Shown here one piece after another: positions 16,922 through 25,700 of a DNA stretch of 64,000 nucleotides. The DNA is taken from assembly GCF_030816155.1 (NCBI RefSeq), contig NZ_JAUSXR010000001.1:1612001-1676000 (forward strand). Direction: 5' to 3'. Each line of letters starts with the position of its first letter. Within the stretch, counting starts at the first letter, position 1. Made by a program: the position numbers and the translations under genes. The stretch comes from Arthrobacter woluwensis. Lineage in GTDB: Bacteria; Actinomycetota; Actinomycetes; Actinomycetales; Micrococcaceae. The notes below the pieces were generated by a model, which searched no databases, was not told the DNA's origin, and was given only the letters and a program-made list of their open reading frames with translations.

Positions 16922-16937
16922 CCTACTTGCCAGTAAC
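16922..16937. promoter_or_regulatory. TACT-N4-AGTA operator-like element upstream of lipase
   Basis: On the minus strand this reads GTTACTGGCAAGTAGG. Its first 14 positions match 12 of 14 with GTTACTGACGAGTA upstream of fadA (60548-60561). It lies about 90 nt before the lipase start. A direct repeat of ACTTGCC (16925 and 16937) overlaps it. A TetR-family fatty-acid regulator is a plausible binder, but this is inferred. Confidence 0.5.
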
Positions 16938-16943
16938 TTGCCG

Positions 16944-16979
16944 GTCAAGAGTGAGACTGAAATTTCACTTGCTCTTGAC
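16944..16979. repeat. Inverted repeat upstream of lipase
   Basis: GTCAAGAG (16944-16951) pairs with CTCTTGAC (16972-16979), and TGA/TCA pairs inside. The 36-nt element has a 20-nt centre. It is too symmetrical to ignore and lacks a T-run, so an operator is more likely than a terminator. Confidence 0.5.
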
Positions 16980-17289
16980 GGCCGCGTTGAGCCGCCGCGC
17001 TCGGGACTGTCGGGCAGTGCTCGACGGCGCGGCAGGTCGTGGAGGCCGTCCGGTTTCACGGTCACCGTTCTGGCACCGAGACCTGGCTTCCCACTGGAGC
17101 ATGCGCTTCCGTTTCGCCCGCCCGAGTTCAAACAAAATGTGGATTAACCCTTTCGGCGAGCGCCTCGCCCGGATAGTCTGGTCGCGTCGTCAACGGCGGT
17201 TCGACCGCCTATGACCAGCCCAAACAGCGCTGCTCGTTGTGACGCCTATTCGACTGCGATCAGTCGCAGCATGACATCCAGGGGGAAGA

Positions 17290-18015
17290 ATGCTCAAGAA
17301 GAAATCTCTCGCGGCCATTGCGGTCTCCATAGGACTGCTGGCGCTCGGACCGATCTCCTCGGCTCACGCCGGGACCACGCCGGACGCCGACAAGTACGAG
17401 GGAACGACCCTGTGCGGCGCCTACCAGAATGGCGGTTCAGGCTATGGCTACAACATGGAGAAGAACATCCCGATCTCGAGTGCCGGGTGGAGCCGCCTTC
17501 TCCAGAATGACCCGTACGGCTTGAAGGTCGCAGACAATGTCTGGGCCAGGACGAAGGCCCAGCTCGGGACGGTTTTTCCCCTGCACAACTACACCCACGT
17601 CACGTACCAGACCGTGACGAACACCAATGGGACGACGTATCAGCTGCGCGTGAACAACAACCTCAACAAGGCCATGAACAATCTGACGTGCGGATCGACC
17701 TTCCACCTCGGTTCGCCCAAGTCGATGATGTCCGATCCCGTGGCCTTGCATTCGGATGCGCCCGCACCAGGACATTTCAAAGTCATCCAGGTTCGCACGA
17801 ACGGCGTCTCCTTCATCGGCACCGATGGAGTCATGAAGGGCGCCGTGATGAACTTCCGCATCCGTTCCGGCGCTTCCCGGACGTTCCTCAACGTGCACGC
17901 CACCGGTCCGGCGCTCAACTGGGCTTCCGTCGAGAACTGGATGCGCCAGTTCATGGAGAGCCAGGCAGACGCGACCTGGGCCGACTTCGCCACCCGGATC
18001 GGCAAGGTCCAGTAG
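17290..18015 (+). CDS. Secreted protein of unknown function
   Basis: I do not recognise this 241-residue protein. It has a clear Sec signal peptide (KKK start, hydrophobic core AIAVSIGLLALGPI, cleavage near AHA-G, residue 27). The mature part is rich in Asn, Gly and Thr and has two cysteines ('TTLCGAYQ' and 'NLTCGSTF') that could form one disulfide. The C-terminus has an amphipathic stretch 'WASVENWMRQFMESQADATWADF'. It has no lipobox or anchor, so it is probably released. Base composition appears lower in GC than the neighbours. It is followed 85 nt later by another small secreted protein in the same direction. Confidence 0.8.
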   Translation: MLKKKSLAAIAVSIGLLALGPISSAHAGTTPDADKYEGTTLCGAYQNGGSGYGYNMEKNIPISSAGWSRLLQNDPYGLKVADNVWARTKAQLGTVFPLHNYTHVTYQTVTNTNGTTYQLRVNNNLNKAMNNLTCGSTFHLGSPKSMMSDPVALHSDAPAPGHFKVIQVRTNGVSFIGTDGVMKGAVMNFRIRSGASRTFLNVHATGPALNWASVENWMRQFMESQADATWADFATRIGKVQ

Positions 18016-18100
18016 ACCGGACCGCCCTCACGCTGCTCGGCGCCACCCGCACAACCTTCTCATCATTCGCACAACCCTCACCGATCAAGGAGATTCCCTG

Positions 18101-18526
18101 ATGAAAGCCCTTTGGAAGAAGTCGGCCGCAGCGATCATGCTGGGCGCAGCGCTCTCAGCCGCCGCGGCGGCCGCACCTGCTCAGGCGGCGGTCCCCAAGC
18201 TCTCCAGCACCATCAAGCTGTGCTCCTCGTTCCCCCACAATGGCTATGGCGGAGCAGTCTCCTACAGCGATCGCGCGTCGAAGTGCGCGCAGGTCTACAC
18301 CGACACCACCCTGAACGTCAGGACGGGCCCGGGCAGCGGATACTCCTATGCCGGCTACACCCTGCGCGCAGGTCAGGTCTACGAGTTCGATTGCTGGACC
18401 TACGGGGAATCCGTCGACGGTGACAACATCTGGCTGAAGGTCTACACGGCCGGAGGCTCCCGTTGGGTGACCGATCGCTACGTTTACACCGGCCCGAACG
18501 TCACCTCGATCATCGGGCGGTGCTGA
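18101..18526 (+). CDS. Secreted SH3b-domain protein
   Basis: This 141-residue protein has a signal peptide (KALWKKS, core AIMLGAALSAAAAA, cleavage near AQA-A, about residue 29). The mature part is mainly a bacterial SH3 domain: 'TLNVRTGPGSGYSYAGYTLRAG' is the classic N-V-R-x-G-P-x-x-x-Y motif, and 'IWLKVYTAGGSRWVTDRYVY' closes the fold. Four cysteines (CSSF, KCAQ, FDCW and the C-terminal C) suggest two disulfides. SH3b domains often bind peptidoglycan. There is no catalytic domain, so it could be a wall-binding or inhibitor-like protein. GGAGA at about 18089 serves as ribosome site. Confidence 0.85.
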   Translation: MKALWKKSAAAIMLGAALSAAAAAAPAQAAVPKLSSTIKLCSSFPHNGYGGAVSYSDRASKCAQVYTDTTLNVRTGPGSGYSYAGYTLRAGQVYEFDCWTYGESVDGDNIWLKVYTAGGSRWVTDRYVYTGPNVTSIIGRC

Positions 18527-18610
18527 CCCCGGGTGGCTGTCGCCGGACGCCGACGCCGACCCCTGAGGCTTGCGCTGCCGCGGCCTCGCGTGGGTGAGCG
18601 CCCGGTGAAC

Positions 18611-18646
18611 GGAAAGGGCCCCGTCCAGCTGGACGGGGCCCTTTCC
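18611..18646. terminator. Terminator after secreted SH3b gene
   Basis: A perfectly self-complementary 36-nt sequence (GGAAAGGGCCCCGTCC and its complement around an AGCT centre) lies 85 nt after the SH3b stop and before the convergent tRNA-Leu. Confidence 0.85.
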
Positions 18647-18705
18647 ATGTCGTCGACGCCGTCGGCTCGTGGAGATCTTCCACGACTGCCGAGTCGGTCT
18701 GTCGG

Positions 18706-18787
18706 TGCCCGAGGTGGGACTCGAACCCACACACCTTTCGATACCGCATTTTGAGTGCGGCGCGTCTGCCAATTCCGCCACTCGGGC
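18706..18787 (-). tRNA. tRNA-Leu(CAA)
   Basis: An 82-nt class II tRNA on the minus strand. The acceptor GCCCGAG pairs with CTCGGGC, and the discriminator is A. The anticodon stem-loop CCGCA-CTCAAAA-TGCGG gives anticodon CAA for UUG. The T-arm carries GGTTCGAGTCC. CCA is not encoded. Confidence 0.96.
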
Positions 18788-18835
18788 AGGCACCGAAGCG
18801 GTCCGCGACATCACGCGGGCCGCATACGCGTGATA

Positions 18836-18866
18836 ACTCTACATGGCGATAGGCTAAGAGCGTCAA
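18836..18866 (-). promoter_or_regulatory. Probable promoter of tRNA-Leu(CAA)
   Basis: Minus-strand TTGACG (18861-18866) and TAGAGT (18836-18841) are separated by 19 nt, and the -10 lies about 48 nt before the tRNA. TAGAGT is shared with the other tRNA promoters in the window. Confidence 0.5.
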
Positions 18867-18943
18867 ATTGCCCATCAGGGCCACTGGCAACGGCGCCATA
18901 GACCTGACACGTTGTCCCCGTTCCCCTCGTTAAAGGAGACCCT

Positions 18944-19558
18944 GTGAGCGAATCCCCTGCCCAGGACACCACTGAAATCACCAACGGCCCGGCCAAGCGC
19001 ATCGTGGTCGCCGAGGATGAGACCCTCATCCGCCTCGACATCATCGAGATCCTCCGCGGTGAAGGCTACGACGTCGTCGCCGAAGCCGACAACGGCCAGC
19101 GCGCCGTCGAGCTCGCCGAAGAACACAAGCCGGATCTGGTGATCATGGACGTCAAGATGCCCGTCATGGACGGCATCAGCGCCGCCGAGCAGATCGCGAA
19201 AGCCCGGATCGCCCCCGTCGTGCTCCTGACCGCTTTCAGCCAGAAGGAACTCGTCGAGCGCGCCCGCGAGGCCGGCGCCATGGCCTACGTGGTCAAGCCG
19301 TTCACCCCGGCGGACCTGATCCCGGCCATCGAGATCGCGCTGTCCCGCCACGAGGAGATCAAGGCCCTCGAGAAGGAGGTGGTGGACCTCAAGGAGCAGT
19401 TCGCCACCCGCAAGCTCGTGGAGCGCGCCAAGAGCCTTCTCACCACCAAGATGGGCCTCTCCGAGCCCGAGGCCTTCCGCTGGATCCAGAAGACCTCCAT
19501 GGACCGTCGCCTCAGCATGCGCGAGGTCGCGGAGACCATCATCAACCAGGTGAACTGA
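18944..19558 (+). CDS. pdtaR: ANTAR-domain response regulator (PdtaR-like)
   Basis: This 204-residue regulator has an N-terminal receiver domain (acidic 'AEDE' near residue 24, phospho-acceptor Asp69 in 'LVIMDVKMPVMDG', lysine in 'YVVKPF'). The C-terminal ANTAR RNA-binding domain covers about residues 135-200, with 'RKLVERAKSLLTTKMGLSEPEAFRWIQ' and 'MDRRLSMREVAETI' split by the typical spacing. Such proteins antiterminate by binding paired RNA hairpins. The GTG start at 18944 has AAAGGAG 5 nt upstream. The partner histidine kinase is not in the window. Confidence 0.93.
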   Translation: MSESPAQDTTEITNGPAKRIVVAEDETLIRLDIIEILRGEGYDVVAEADNGQRAVELAEEHKPDLVIMDVKMPVMDGISAAEQIAKARIAPVVLLTAFSQKELVERAREAGAMAYVVKPFTPADLIPAIEIALSRHEEIKALEKEVVDLKEQFATRKLVERAKSLLTTKMGLSEPEAFRWIQKTSMDRRLSMREVAETIINQVN

Positions 19559-19578
19559 GCTCCCCCTCAGCCAGCCAG

Positions 19579-19621
19579 CGACGACGGCGGCGCACCCACT
19601 CCGGGTGCGCCGCCGTCGTCG
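19579..19621 (+). terminator. Terminator of pdtaR
   Basis: A perfect 19-bp stem (19579-19597 with 19603-19621) with a five-base loop, followed by TTT, begins 20 nt after the pdtaR stop. Confidence 0.88.
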
Positions 19622-19651
19622 TTTCCGCAGGAGAGCCCCGGCCGGGAACGC

Positions 19652-19685
19652 CCGAGGGGGCGGCCCTTCCGGACCGCCCCCTCGG
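19652..19685 (-). terminator. Terminator of pyk
   Basis: A 12-bp stem (CCGAGGGGGCGG with CCGCCCCCTCGG) and ten-base loop lie 16 nt beyond the end of pyk, back-to-back with the pdtaR terminator. Confidence 0.75.
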
Positions 19686-19701
19686 GGAACGCAGCGAGAC
19701 G

Positions 19702-21195
19702 CTACTTCTTTTTCTTCTTCTTGGCGGGCCAGGGGCCGATGGGCTCCCGACGCTCCTCCTGGCCGGCACGGCCGGTGTCTGCCAGGTCGCCCACCTTGTG
19801 GACCTTGATGGAGTTGGTGGTGCCGGCCTGTCCGGGAGGCGAACCGGCGGCGATGACCACGAGGTCGTCCTCCTGGACCAGCTCCAGATCCGCCAGGAAG
19901 GTGTCGACCTGGGCGGTCATGGCGTCGGTGTGGTTCACCATGGGGACCTGGATCGGCTGGATGCCCCAGGTCAGGGCCAGGAAGTTGCGGACCTGGTCCA
20001 CCGGGGTGAACGCGAAGATCGGCTTCTTCGGACGCAGGCGGGACAGGCGGCGGGCCGAGTCACCGGACTGCGTGAAGGTGCAGATGTACTTGGCGTCGAG
20101 CTGGTCGGCGATCTCCACGGCGGCCAGGGTGATGGCGCCGCCACGGGTCTTCGGCTTGGAGCCGAGGGCCGGAACGAGGTCCAGAGCCTTCTCCTCCGTG
20201 TACTCGATGATGCGGGCCATGGTCTTGACCGTCTCGATCGCGTACTTGCCCACGCTGGTCTCACCGGAGAGCATGACCGCGTCGGCGCCATCCAGCACGG
20301 CGTTGGCGCAGTCGGAGGCCTCGGCACGGGTGGGGCGGGGGTTCTCGATCATGGATTCGAGCACCTGGGTGGCGACGATGACCGGCTTGGCCCAGCGACG
20401 GGCTTCGGCGATGGCCTTCTTCTGGACGACCGGCACTTCTTCGAGGGGCAGCTCGACTCCGAGGTCGCCACGGGCGACCATGATGGCGTCGAACGCGTCG
20501 ACGATGTCATGCAGCTGATCGACGGCCTGCGGCTTCTCGATCTTGGCGATGACCGGGATCTTCCGGCCTTCCTCGTCCATGATCTCGTGGACACGGGTGA
20601 TGTCCGTGGCATCGCGCACGAAGGACAGTGCGATCATGTCGACGCCGCGCTGCAGCGCCCAGCGGAGATCGGTCTCGTCCTTCTCGCTCAGGGCGGGGAC
20701 GTTGACGGCGACGCCGGGCAGGTTGATGCCCTTGTTGTTGGACACGTAGCCCGGCACGGTGACCTCGGCGACGACCTTGACCTCGTCGACGCTCACGGCG
20801 CGCAGAGCGACCTTGCCGTCGTCGATCAGGAGGGTGTCACCGGGACGGACGTCCTCGGTGAGGCTCTTGAGCGTGGTGGAGCAGATCTCCTTGGTGCCCG
20901 GCACGTTTTCCGTGGTGATGGTGAACTGGTCCCCCACCTCCAGGAAGTGCTTCTCATCGTTGACGAACTTGCCCAGACGGATCTTGGGCCCCTGAAGGTC
21001 GGCCATGATGCCCACGGCCACACCGAGCATCGACGAAGCCTTGCGGATGTTCTCGTAGTTCACATCGTGCATGGAGTGATCGCCGTGGCTCATGTTCAGG
21101 CGGGCCACGTTCATGCCCGCCTGGATGACCTCGAGGGCCTTCTCATAGGTGCCCAGGGCGGGGCCGAAAGTGGCCACAATCTTTGCGCGTCTCAT
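19702..21195 (-). CDS. pyk: Pyruvate kinase
   Basis: Pyruvate kinase makes pyruvate and ATP from phosphoenolpyruvate and ADP. The 497-residue protein starts 'MRRAKIVATFGPALGTYE' and has 'ARLNMSHGDH', 'GPKIRLG', the active-site signature 'IPVIAKIEKPQAV' and 'MVARGDLGVELP', then 'MLSGETSVGKYA'. The ATG at 21195 has no Shine-Dalgarno; TAGGTT lies 6 nt upstream, suggesting a leaderless mRNA. An odd feature is the C-terminus, which ends in six lysines (PAKKKKKK) beyond the normal domain end. Confidence 0.96.
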   Translation of the reverse strand: MRRAKIVATFGPALGTYEKALEVIQAGMNVARLNMSHGDHSMHDVNYENIRKASSMLGVAVGIMADLQGPKIRLGKFVNDEKHFLEVGDQFTITTENVPGTKEICSTTLKSLTEDVRPGDTLLIDDGKVALRAVSVDEVKVVAEVTVPGYVSNNKGINLPGVAVNVPALSEKDETDLRWALQRGVDMIALSFVRDATDITRVHEIMDEEGRKIPVIAKIEKPQAVDQLHDIVDAFDAIMVARGDLGVELPLEEVPVVQKKAIAEARRWAKPVIVATQVLESMIENPRPTRAEASDCANAVLDGADAVMLSGETSVGKYAIETVKTMARIIEYTEEKALDLVPALGSKPKTRGGAITLAAVEIADQLDAKYICTFTQSGDSARRLSRLRPKKPIFAFTPVDQVRNFLALTWGIQPIQVPMVNHTDAMTAQVDTFLADLELVQEDDLVVIAAGSPPGQAGTTNSIKVHKVGDLADTGRAGQEERREPIGPWPAKKKKKK

Positions 21196-21266
21196 ATACC
21201 TAACCTAGTTCATTGCTTTTTACGGAAGGTTGACTTCTGTTGAAAATCTCGTGCAGGCCTTTGGGC

Positions 21267-22724
21267 CTAGAGCAGCGAGATGGCTCGATCGGTGGGCGCC
21301 ACGGGAGCCGGGAGGATGGTGCTCCCGGTCAGGAACCGGTCCACCGAGGCCGCGCACGCACGGCCCTCGGCGATCGCCCACACGATCAGTGACTGGCCAC
21401 GGCCTGCGTCGCCGGCAACGAAGACGCCTTCCGTGCTGGTCATGTACTCGGCGTCGCGGCTGACGTTGCCGCGGCCGTCGAACTCCGCCTTGATCTGCTC
21501 GGTGATCCCGGCCGGCTCCGCGCCGGTGAATCCGAGAGCGAGGAAGACCAGGTCGGCCGGGATGATCCGCTCGGTGCCGGCTTTCGGGAGGCGCTTGCCG
21601 TCCACGAACTCGGTCTCCGCGACCTTGATGCCGGTGAGCTGACCGTTCTCCCCCACGAATTCGACGGTGGACGCGAGGTAGGTGCGCTCACCGCCCTCCT
21701 CATGGGCACTGGCCACTTCGAAAAGCGTCGGGAACAGCGGCCACGGCTGGTGAGCGGGGCGCTCGGCCGGAGGCTGCTTGCCGATCGCGAGCGTCGTCAC
21801 GGACGCCGCCTGCTGGCGGTGCGCGGTGCCGATGCAGTCGGCGCCGGTGTCACCGCCGCCGAGGATGACCACGTGCTTGCCGCGGGCGTCGATGTGGTTC
21901 TCCGGATCCTCCCCCGCGACCACGCGGTTGGACGGCACCAGGTAGTCCATGGCGTAGTGCACGCCGGACAGCTCACGGCCGGGGATCGGGAGATCACGGG
22001 GCACGGTGGCGCCGGTGGTGACCACGACGGCGTCGTAACGCCGGCGCAGCTGCTCCCACGTGACGTCGACGCCCACGTTGACGCCCGGACGGAAGCGGGT
22101 GCCCTCGGCCTTCATCTGCTCCAGACGGCGGTCCAGGTGGTCCTTCTCCATCTTGAAGTCCGGGATGCCGTACCGCAGCAGGCCACCGATCTTGTCGTCC
22201 CGCTCGTAGACGGCCACGGTGTGGCCGACACGGGTGAGCTGCTGCGCCACGGCGAGGCCGGCCGGGCCGGAACCGACCACGGCCACCGTCTTGCCCGTCA
22301 GACGGGTGGGCGGCAAAGGAGTGACCCAGCCTTCCTCGAAGGCCTGGTCGATGATCGAGACCTCGACCTGCTTGATGGTCACGGCGGGCTGGTTGATGCC
22401 CAGCACGCAGGACGACTCGCAGGGCGCCGGGCACAGCCGACCGGTGAACTCCGGGAAGTTGTTGGTGGCGTGCAGGCGTTCGATGGCCTCCTGGCCACGG
22501 TCACGCCACACGAGGTCGTTCCATTCAGGAATGAGGTTGCCCAGAGGACAGCCCTGGTGACAGAACGGCACACCGCAGTCCATGCACCGGCCGGCCTGGC
22601 TCTTCAGGACGCCCTTCTCCTGCGCCTCGTACACTTCCTTCCAGTCCATGATGCGGACCGGAACGGGGCGGCGAGGCTGGGTCTCGCGTTCGCGGACCTT
22701 CAAAAAGCCACGGGGATCAGCCAC
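21267..22724 (-). CDS. gltD: Glutamate synthase small subunit
   Basis: GltD passes electrons from NADPH through FAD and 4Fe-4S clusters to GltB. The 485-residue protein has the N-terminal cluster cysteines in '[18 protein letters not shown]' and '[14 protein letters not shown]', FAD motif '[17 protein letters not shown]' and NADPH motif '[17 protein letters not shown]', and ends with '[19 protein letters not shown]'. The start overlaps the end of gltB by 8 nt, so the two are cotranscribed. Length is normal. Confidence 0.96.
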   Translation of the reverse strand: MADPRGFLKVRERETQPRRPVPVRIMDWKEVYEAQEKGVLKSQAGRCMDCGVPFCHQGCPLGNLIPEWNDLVWRDRGQEAIERLHATNNFPEFTGRLCPAPCESSCVLGINQPAVTIKQVEVSIIDQAFEEGWVTPLPPTRLTGKTVAVVGSGPAGLAVAQQLTRVGHTVAVYERDDKIGGLLRYGIPDFKMEKDHLDRRLEQMKAEGTRFRPGVNVGVDVTWEQLRRRYDAVVVTTGATVPRDLPIPGRELSGVHYAMDYLVPSNRVVAGEDPENHIDARGKHVVILGGGDTGADCIGTAHRQQAASVTTLAIGKQPPAERPAHQPWPLFPTLFEVASAHEEGGERTYLASTVEFVGENGQLTGIKVAETEFVDGKRLPKAGTERIIPADLVFLALGFTGAEPAGITEQIKAEFDGRGNVSRDAEYMTSTEGVFVAGDAGRGQSLIVWAIAEGRACAASVDRFLTGSTILPAPVAPTDRAISLL

Positions 22725-25700
22725 CGGTTACCTCCAAAATACGGGACCAGACCTCTTCGCCATCCGGGTCGAGACCCTCTTCGAGGGCGTCCAGTCGAGT
22801 CTGCAGTACGGCCGCGTAGTCGCGGGGCAGGACCTTGGTCACCCGTGCGGCCGTGTCGTCAAAGTTCTCCAGCAGGCGTGCGGCCAGCTGGGATCCGGTC
22901 TCCTCCGCGTGACGCTTGAGCAGGCCGTGCACGATGTCACGGTCCTCGGCGTCCAGCTCCAGGAGCTTGAGCTCGCCGTTCTCCAGCGCATCCTTGTTGA
23001 CCTTCTCCGGGCGCAGGTCCAGCACGTAGGCCGTGCCGCCGGACATGCCGGCGCCGAAGTTGCGGCCGGTGCGTCCCAGGATCAGCGTCTGACCGCCGGT
23101 CATGTACTCGCAGCCGTGGTCGCCGATCCCCTCGACCACCGCGGTGGCGCCGGAGTTGCGCACCAGGAAGCGTTCGCCGACCTGACCGCGCAGGTAGATC
23201 TCGCCGCTCGTGGCGCCGTAGCCGATCACGTTGCCCGCGATCACGTTCCGCTCCGCCGGGAAAACGTTCTGGCGGTCCGGTCGGACGATGATGCGGCCAC
23301 CGGACAAGCCCTTGCCGACGTAGTCGTTCGAGTCGCCGTCGAGCCGGAGCGTGATGCCGGCCGGCAGGAAGGCGCCGAGCGACTGACCGGCCGTGCCCGT
23401 CAGGGTGATGTCGATCGTGTCCGGGGCGAGAGTGTCCACCCCGAACGTCTTGGTGACCACGTGACCCAGCATCGTGCCCACCGAACGGTCCGTGTTGACC
23501 ACGCCGAGCGTGATCTTGACGGGCTCGCGGCGTTCCAGGGCGTCCGCCGAGAGACGGATGAGCTGCTGGTCGAAATGCTGGTCCAGCTCGTGGTTCTGCC
23601 CGGTGGTGTTGCGCAGCGGGGCGTCCTCGTCGAAGTCCAGCCCGTTCAGGATCGGATCCAGATCCAGTCCGGAGGCCTTCCAGTGGGTGATGGCCGCTTC
23701 CTTGTCCAGGTACTCGGAGTGCCCGATCGCCTCATCGAGGGTCCGGAAACCGAGCTCGGCGAGGATCTCACGCACCTCCTCCGCCAGGAACTCGAAGAAG
23801 TTCACCACGAACTCCGGCTTGCCCGTGAAGCGGGACCGCAGCTCGGGGTTCTGGGTCGCGACGCCCACCGGGCAGGTGTCGAGGTGGCAGACGCGCATCA
23901 TGATGCAGCCGGACACCACGAGCGGCGCCGTGGCGAAGCCGTATTCCTCGGCGCCCAGGAGCGCCGCGATGACCACGTCACGCCCGGTCTTGAGCTGGCC
24001 GTCCACCTGGACGACCACGCGCTCCCGGAGGTTGTTCAGCATGAGGGTCTGCTGGGTCTCGGCCAGGCCGAGCTCCCACGGCACACCCGCGTGCTTGAGC
24101 GAGTTGAGCGGCGAGGCGCCGGTGCCGCCGTCGTGTCCGGAGACCAGCACGACGTCGGCCTTCGCCTTGGTCACGCCGGACGCCACGGTGCCGATGCCGA
24201 CCTCGGAGACCAGCTTCACGTGGACGCGGGCGGACGGGTTCGACCGCTTGGCGTCGTAGATCAGCTGAGCGAGGTCCTCGATCGAGTAGATGTCGTGGTG
24301 CGGCGGCGGCGAGATGAGCCCGACGCCGGGCGTCGAGTGCCGCGTGCGCGCCACCCAGGGGTACACCTTCTGGGCCATGAGCTGTCCGCCCTCGCCCGGC
24401 TTGGCGCCCTGGGCCATCTTGATCTGGATGTCGTCGGCGTTGCTCAGGTACAGGCTCGTGACGCCGAAACGACCGGACGCGATCTGCTTGATCGCGGAGC
24501 GGCGCTCCGGATCCAGCAGACGGTCCACGTCCTCGCCGCCCTCACCCGTGTTGGACTTGGCGCCCAGACGGTTCATGGCGATGGCGAGCGTCTCGTGCGC
24601 CTCCTTGGAGATCGAGCCGTAGCTCATGGCGCCCGTGGAGAAGCGCTTGACGATCGAGGAGACGGACTCGACCTCCTCTAGGGGCACCGACGGGCGCAGG
24701 CCCTCCTTGAACTTCAGGAGGCCGCGGAGCGTCATGAGCTTGCCCGACTGATCGTCGATGCCGCGCGTGTACTCCTTGAAGATGTCGTAGCGGCGCTCAC
24801 GTGTGGAGTGCTGCAGGCGGAACACCGTCTCCGGGTTGAACAGGTGCGGCTCGCCGTCACGGCGCCACTGGTACTCGCCGCCGCCGTTGAGCGGGCTGTG
24901 CGGAAGCTCGATGCCCTCTTCCGGGTACGCGAACCGATGGCGCGTGAGCACCTCCTGCGCGATCACGTCTAGGCCCACACCACCCAGCTGCGAGTGGGTG
25001 CCGGAGAAGAACTCATCGACCAGGTCCTGAGAGAGACCCAGCGCCTCGAAGGTCTGCGCGCCGCAGTACGACGCCACGGTGGAGATGCCCATCTTGGACA
25101 TGATCTTCAGGACGCCCTTGCCGAGGCCCTTGATCAGGTTGTAGACGCCGGTCTCCGGGGTGACACCGCGCAGTTCACCGGTGCGGATGAGCTCTTCGAC
25201 GCTCTCCATGGCGAGGTACGGGTTGACCGCGGAGGCGCCGTAACCGATCAGCACGGCCACATGGTGGACCTCACGGACGTCGCCGGCCTCGACCAGCAGG
25301 GCCGTCTTGGTGCGGTTCGCGCTGCGCAGCAGGTGGTGGTGCACGGCGGACAGCAGCAGGAGCGACGGGATCGGCGCCCACTGGGCGTTCGAGTCACGGT
25401 CCGAGAGCACGACGTACTGGACGCCACGGTTGATCGCGCTGGAGATCTGCTCGCAGATCTCCTTGATGCGCGTGCGGAGAGCCTGCTCGCCGCCCTCGGG
25501 GCGGTACAGGCCGCGGACCTTGATGGCCACGCGGTCGCCGTCGGCGTTCTCCATGTTCGCGATCTTCGAGAGCTGATCGTTGTTGATCACGGGGTACGGC
25601 AGGGCGATCTGCGGCTGGCGGATCAGCCCCGTGTCCAGCATGTTGCCATTGGGCCCGACGGCGCAGCGCATGGAGGTCACGAGCTCTTCGCGGATGGCAT

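Larger units (their letters stand above)
16837..17289. other. 453-nt intergenic region, lipase promoter side
   Basis: This is a long spacer between divergent genes. It contains the lipase operator-like site (16922-16937), a long inverted repeat (16944-16979) and, near 17100-17280, an AT-richer stretch that probably holds the promoter of the secreted-protein gene. GGGGGAAG at about 17280-17287 resembles its ribosome site. I see no convincing extra gene. Confidence 0.5.
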
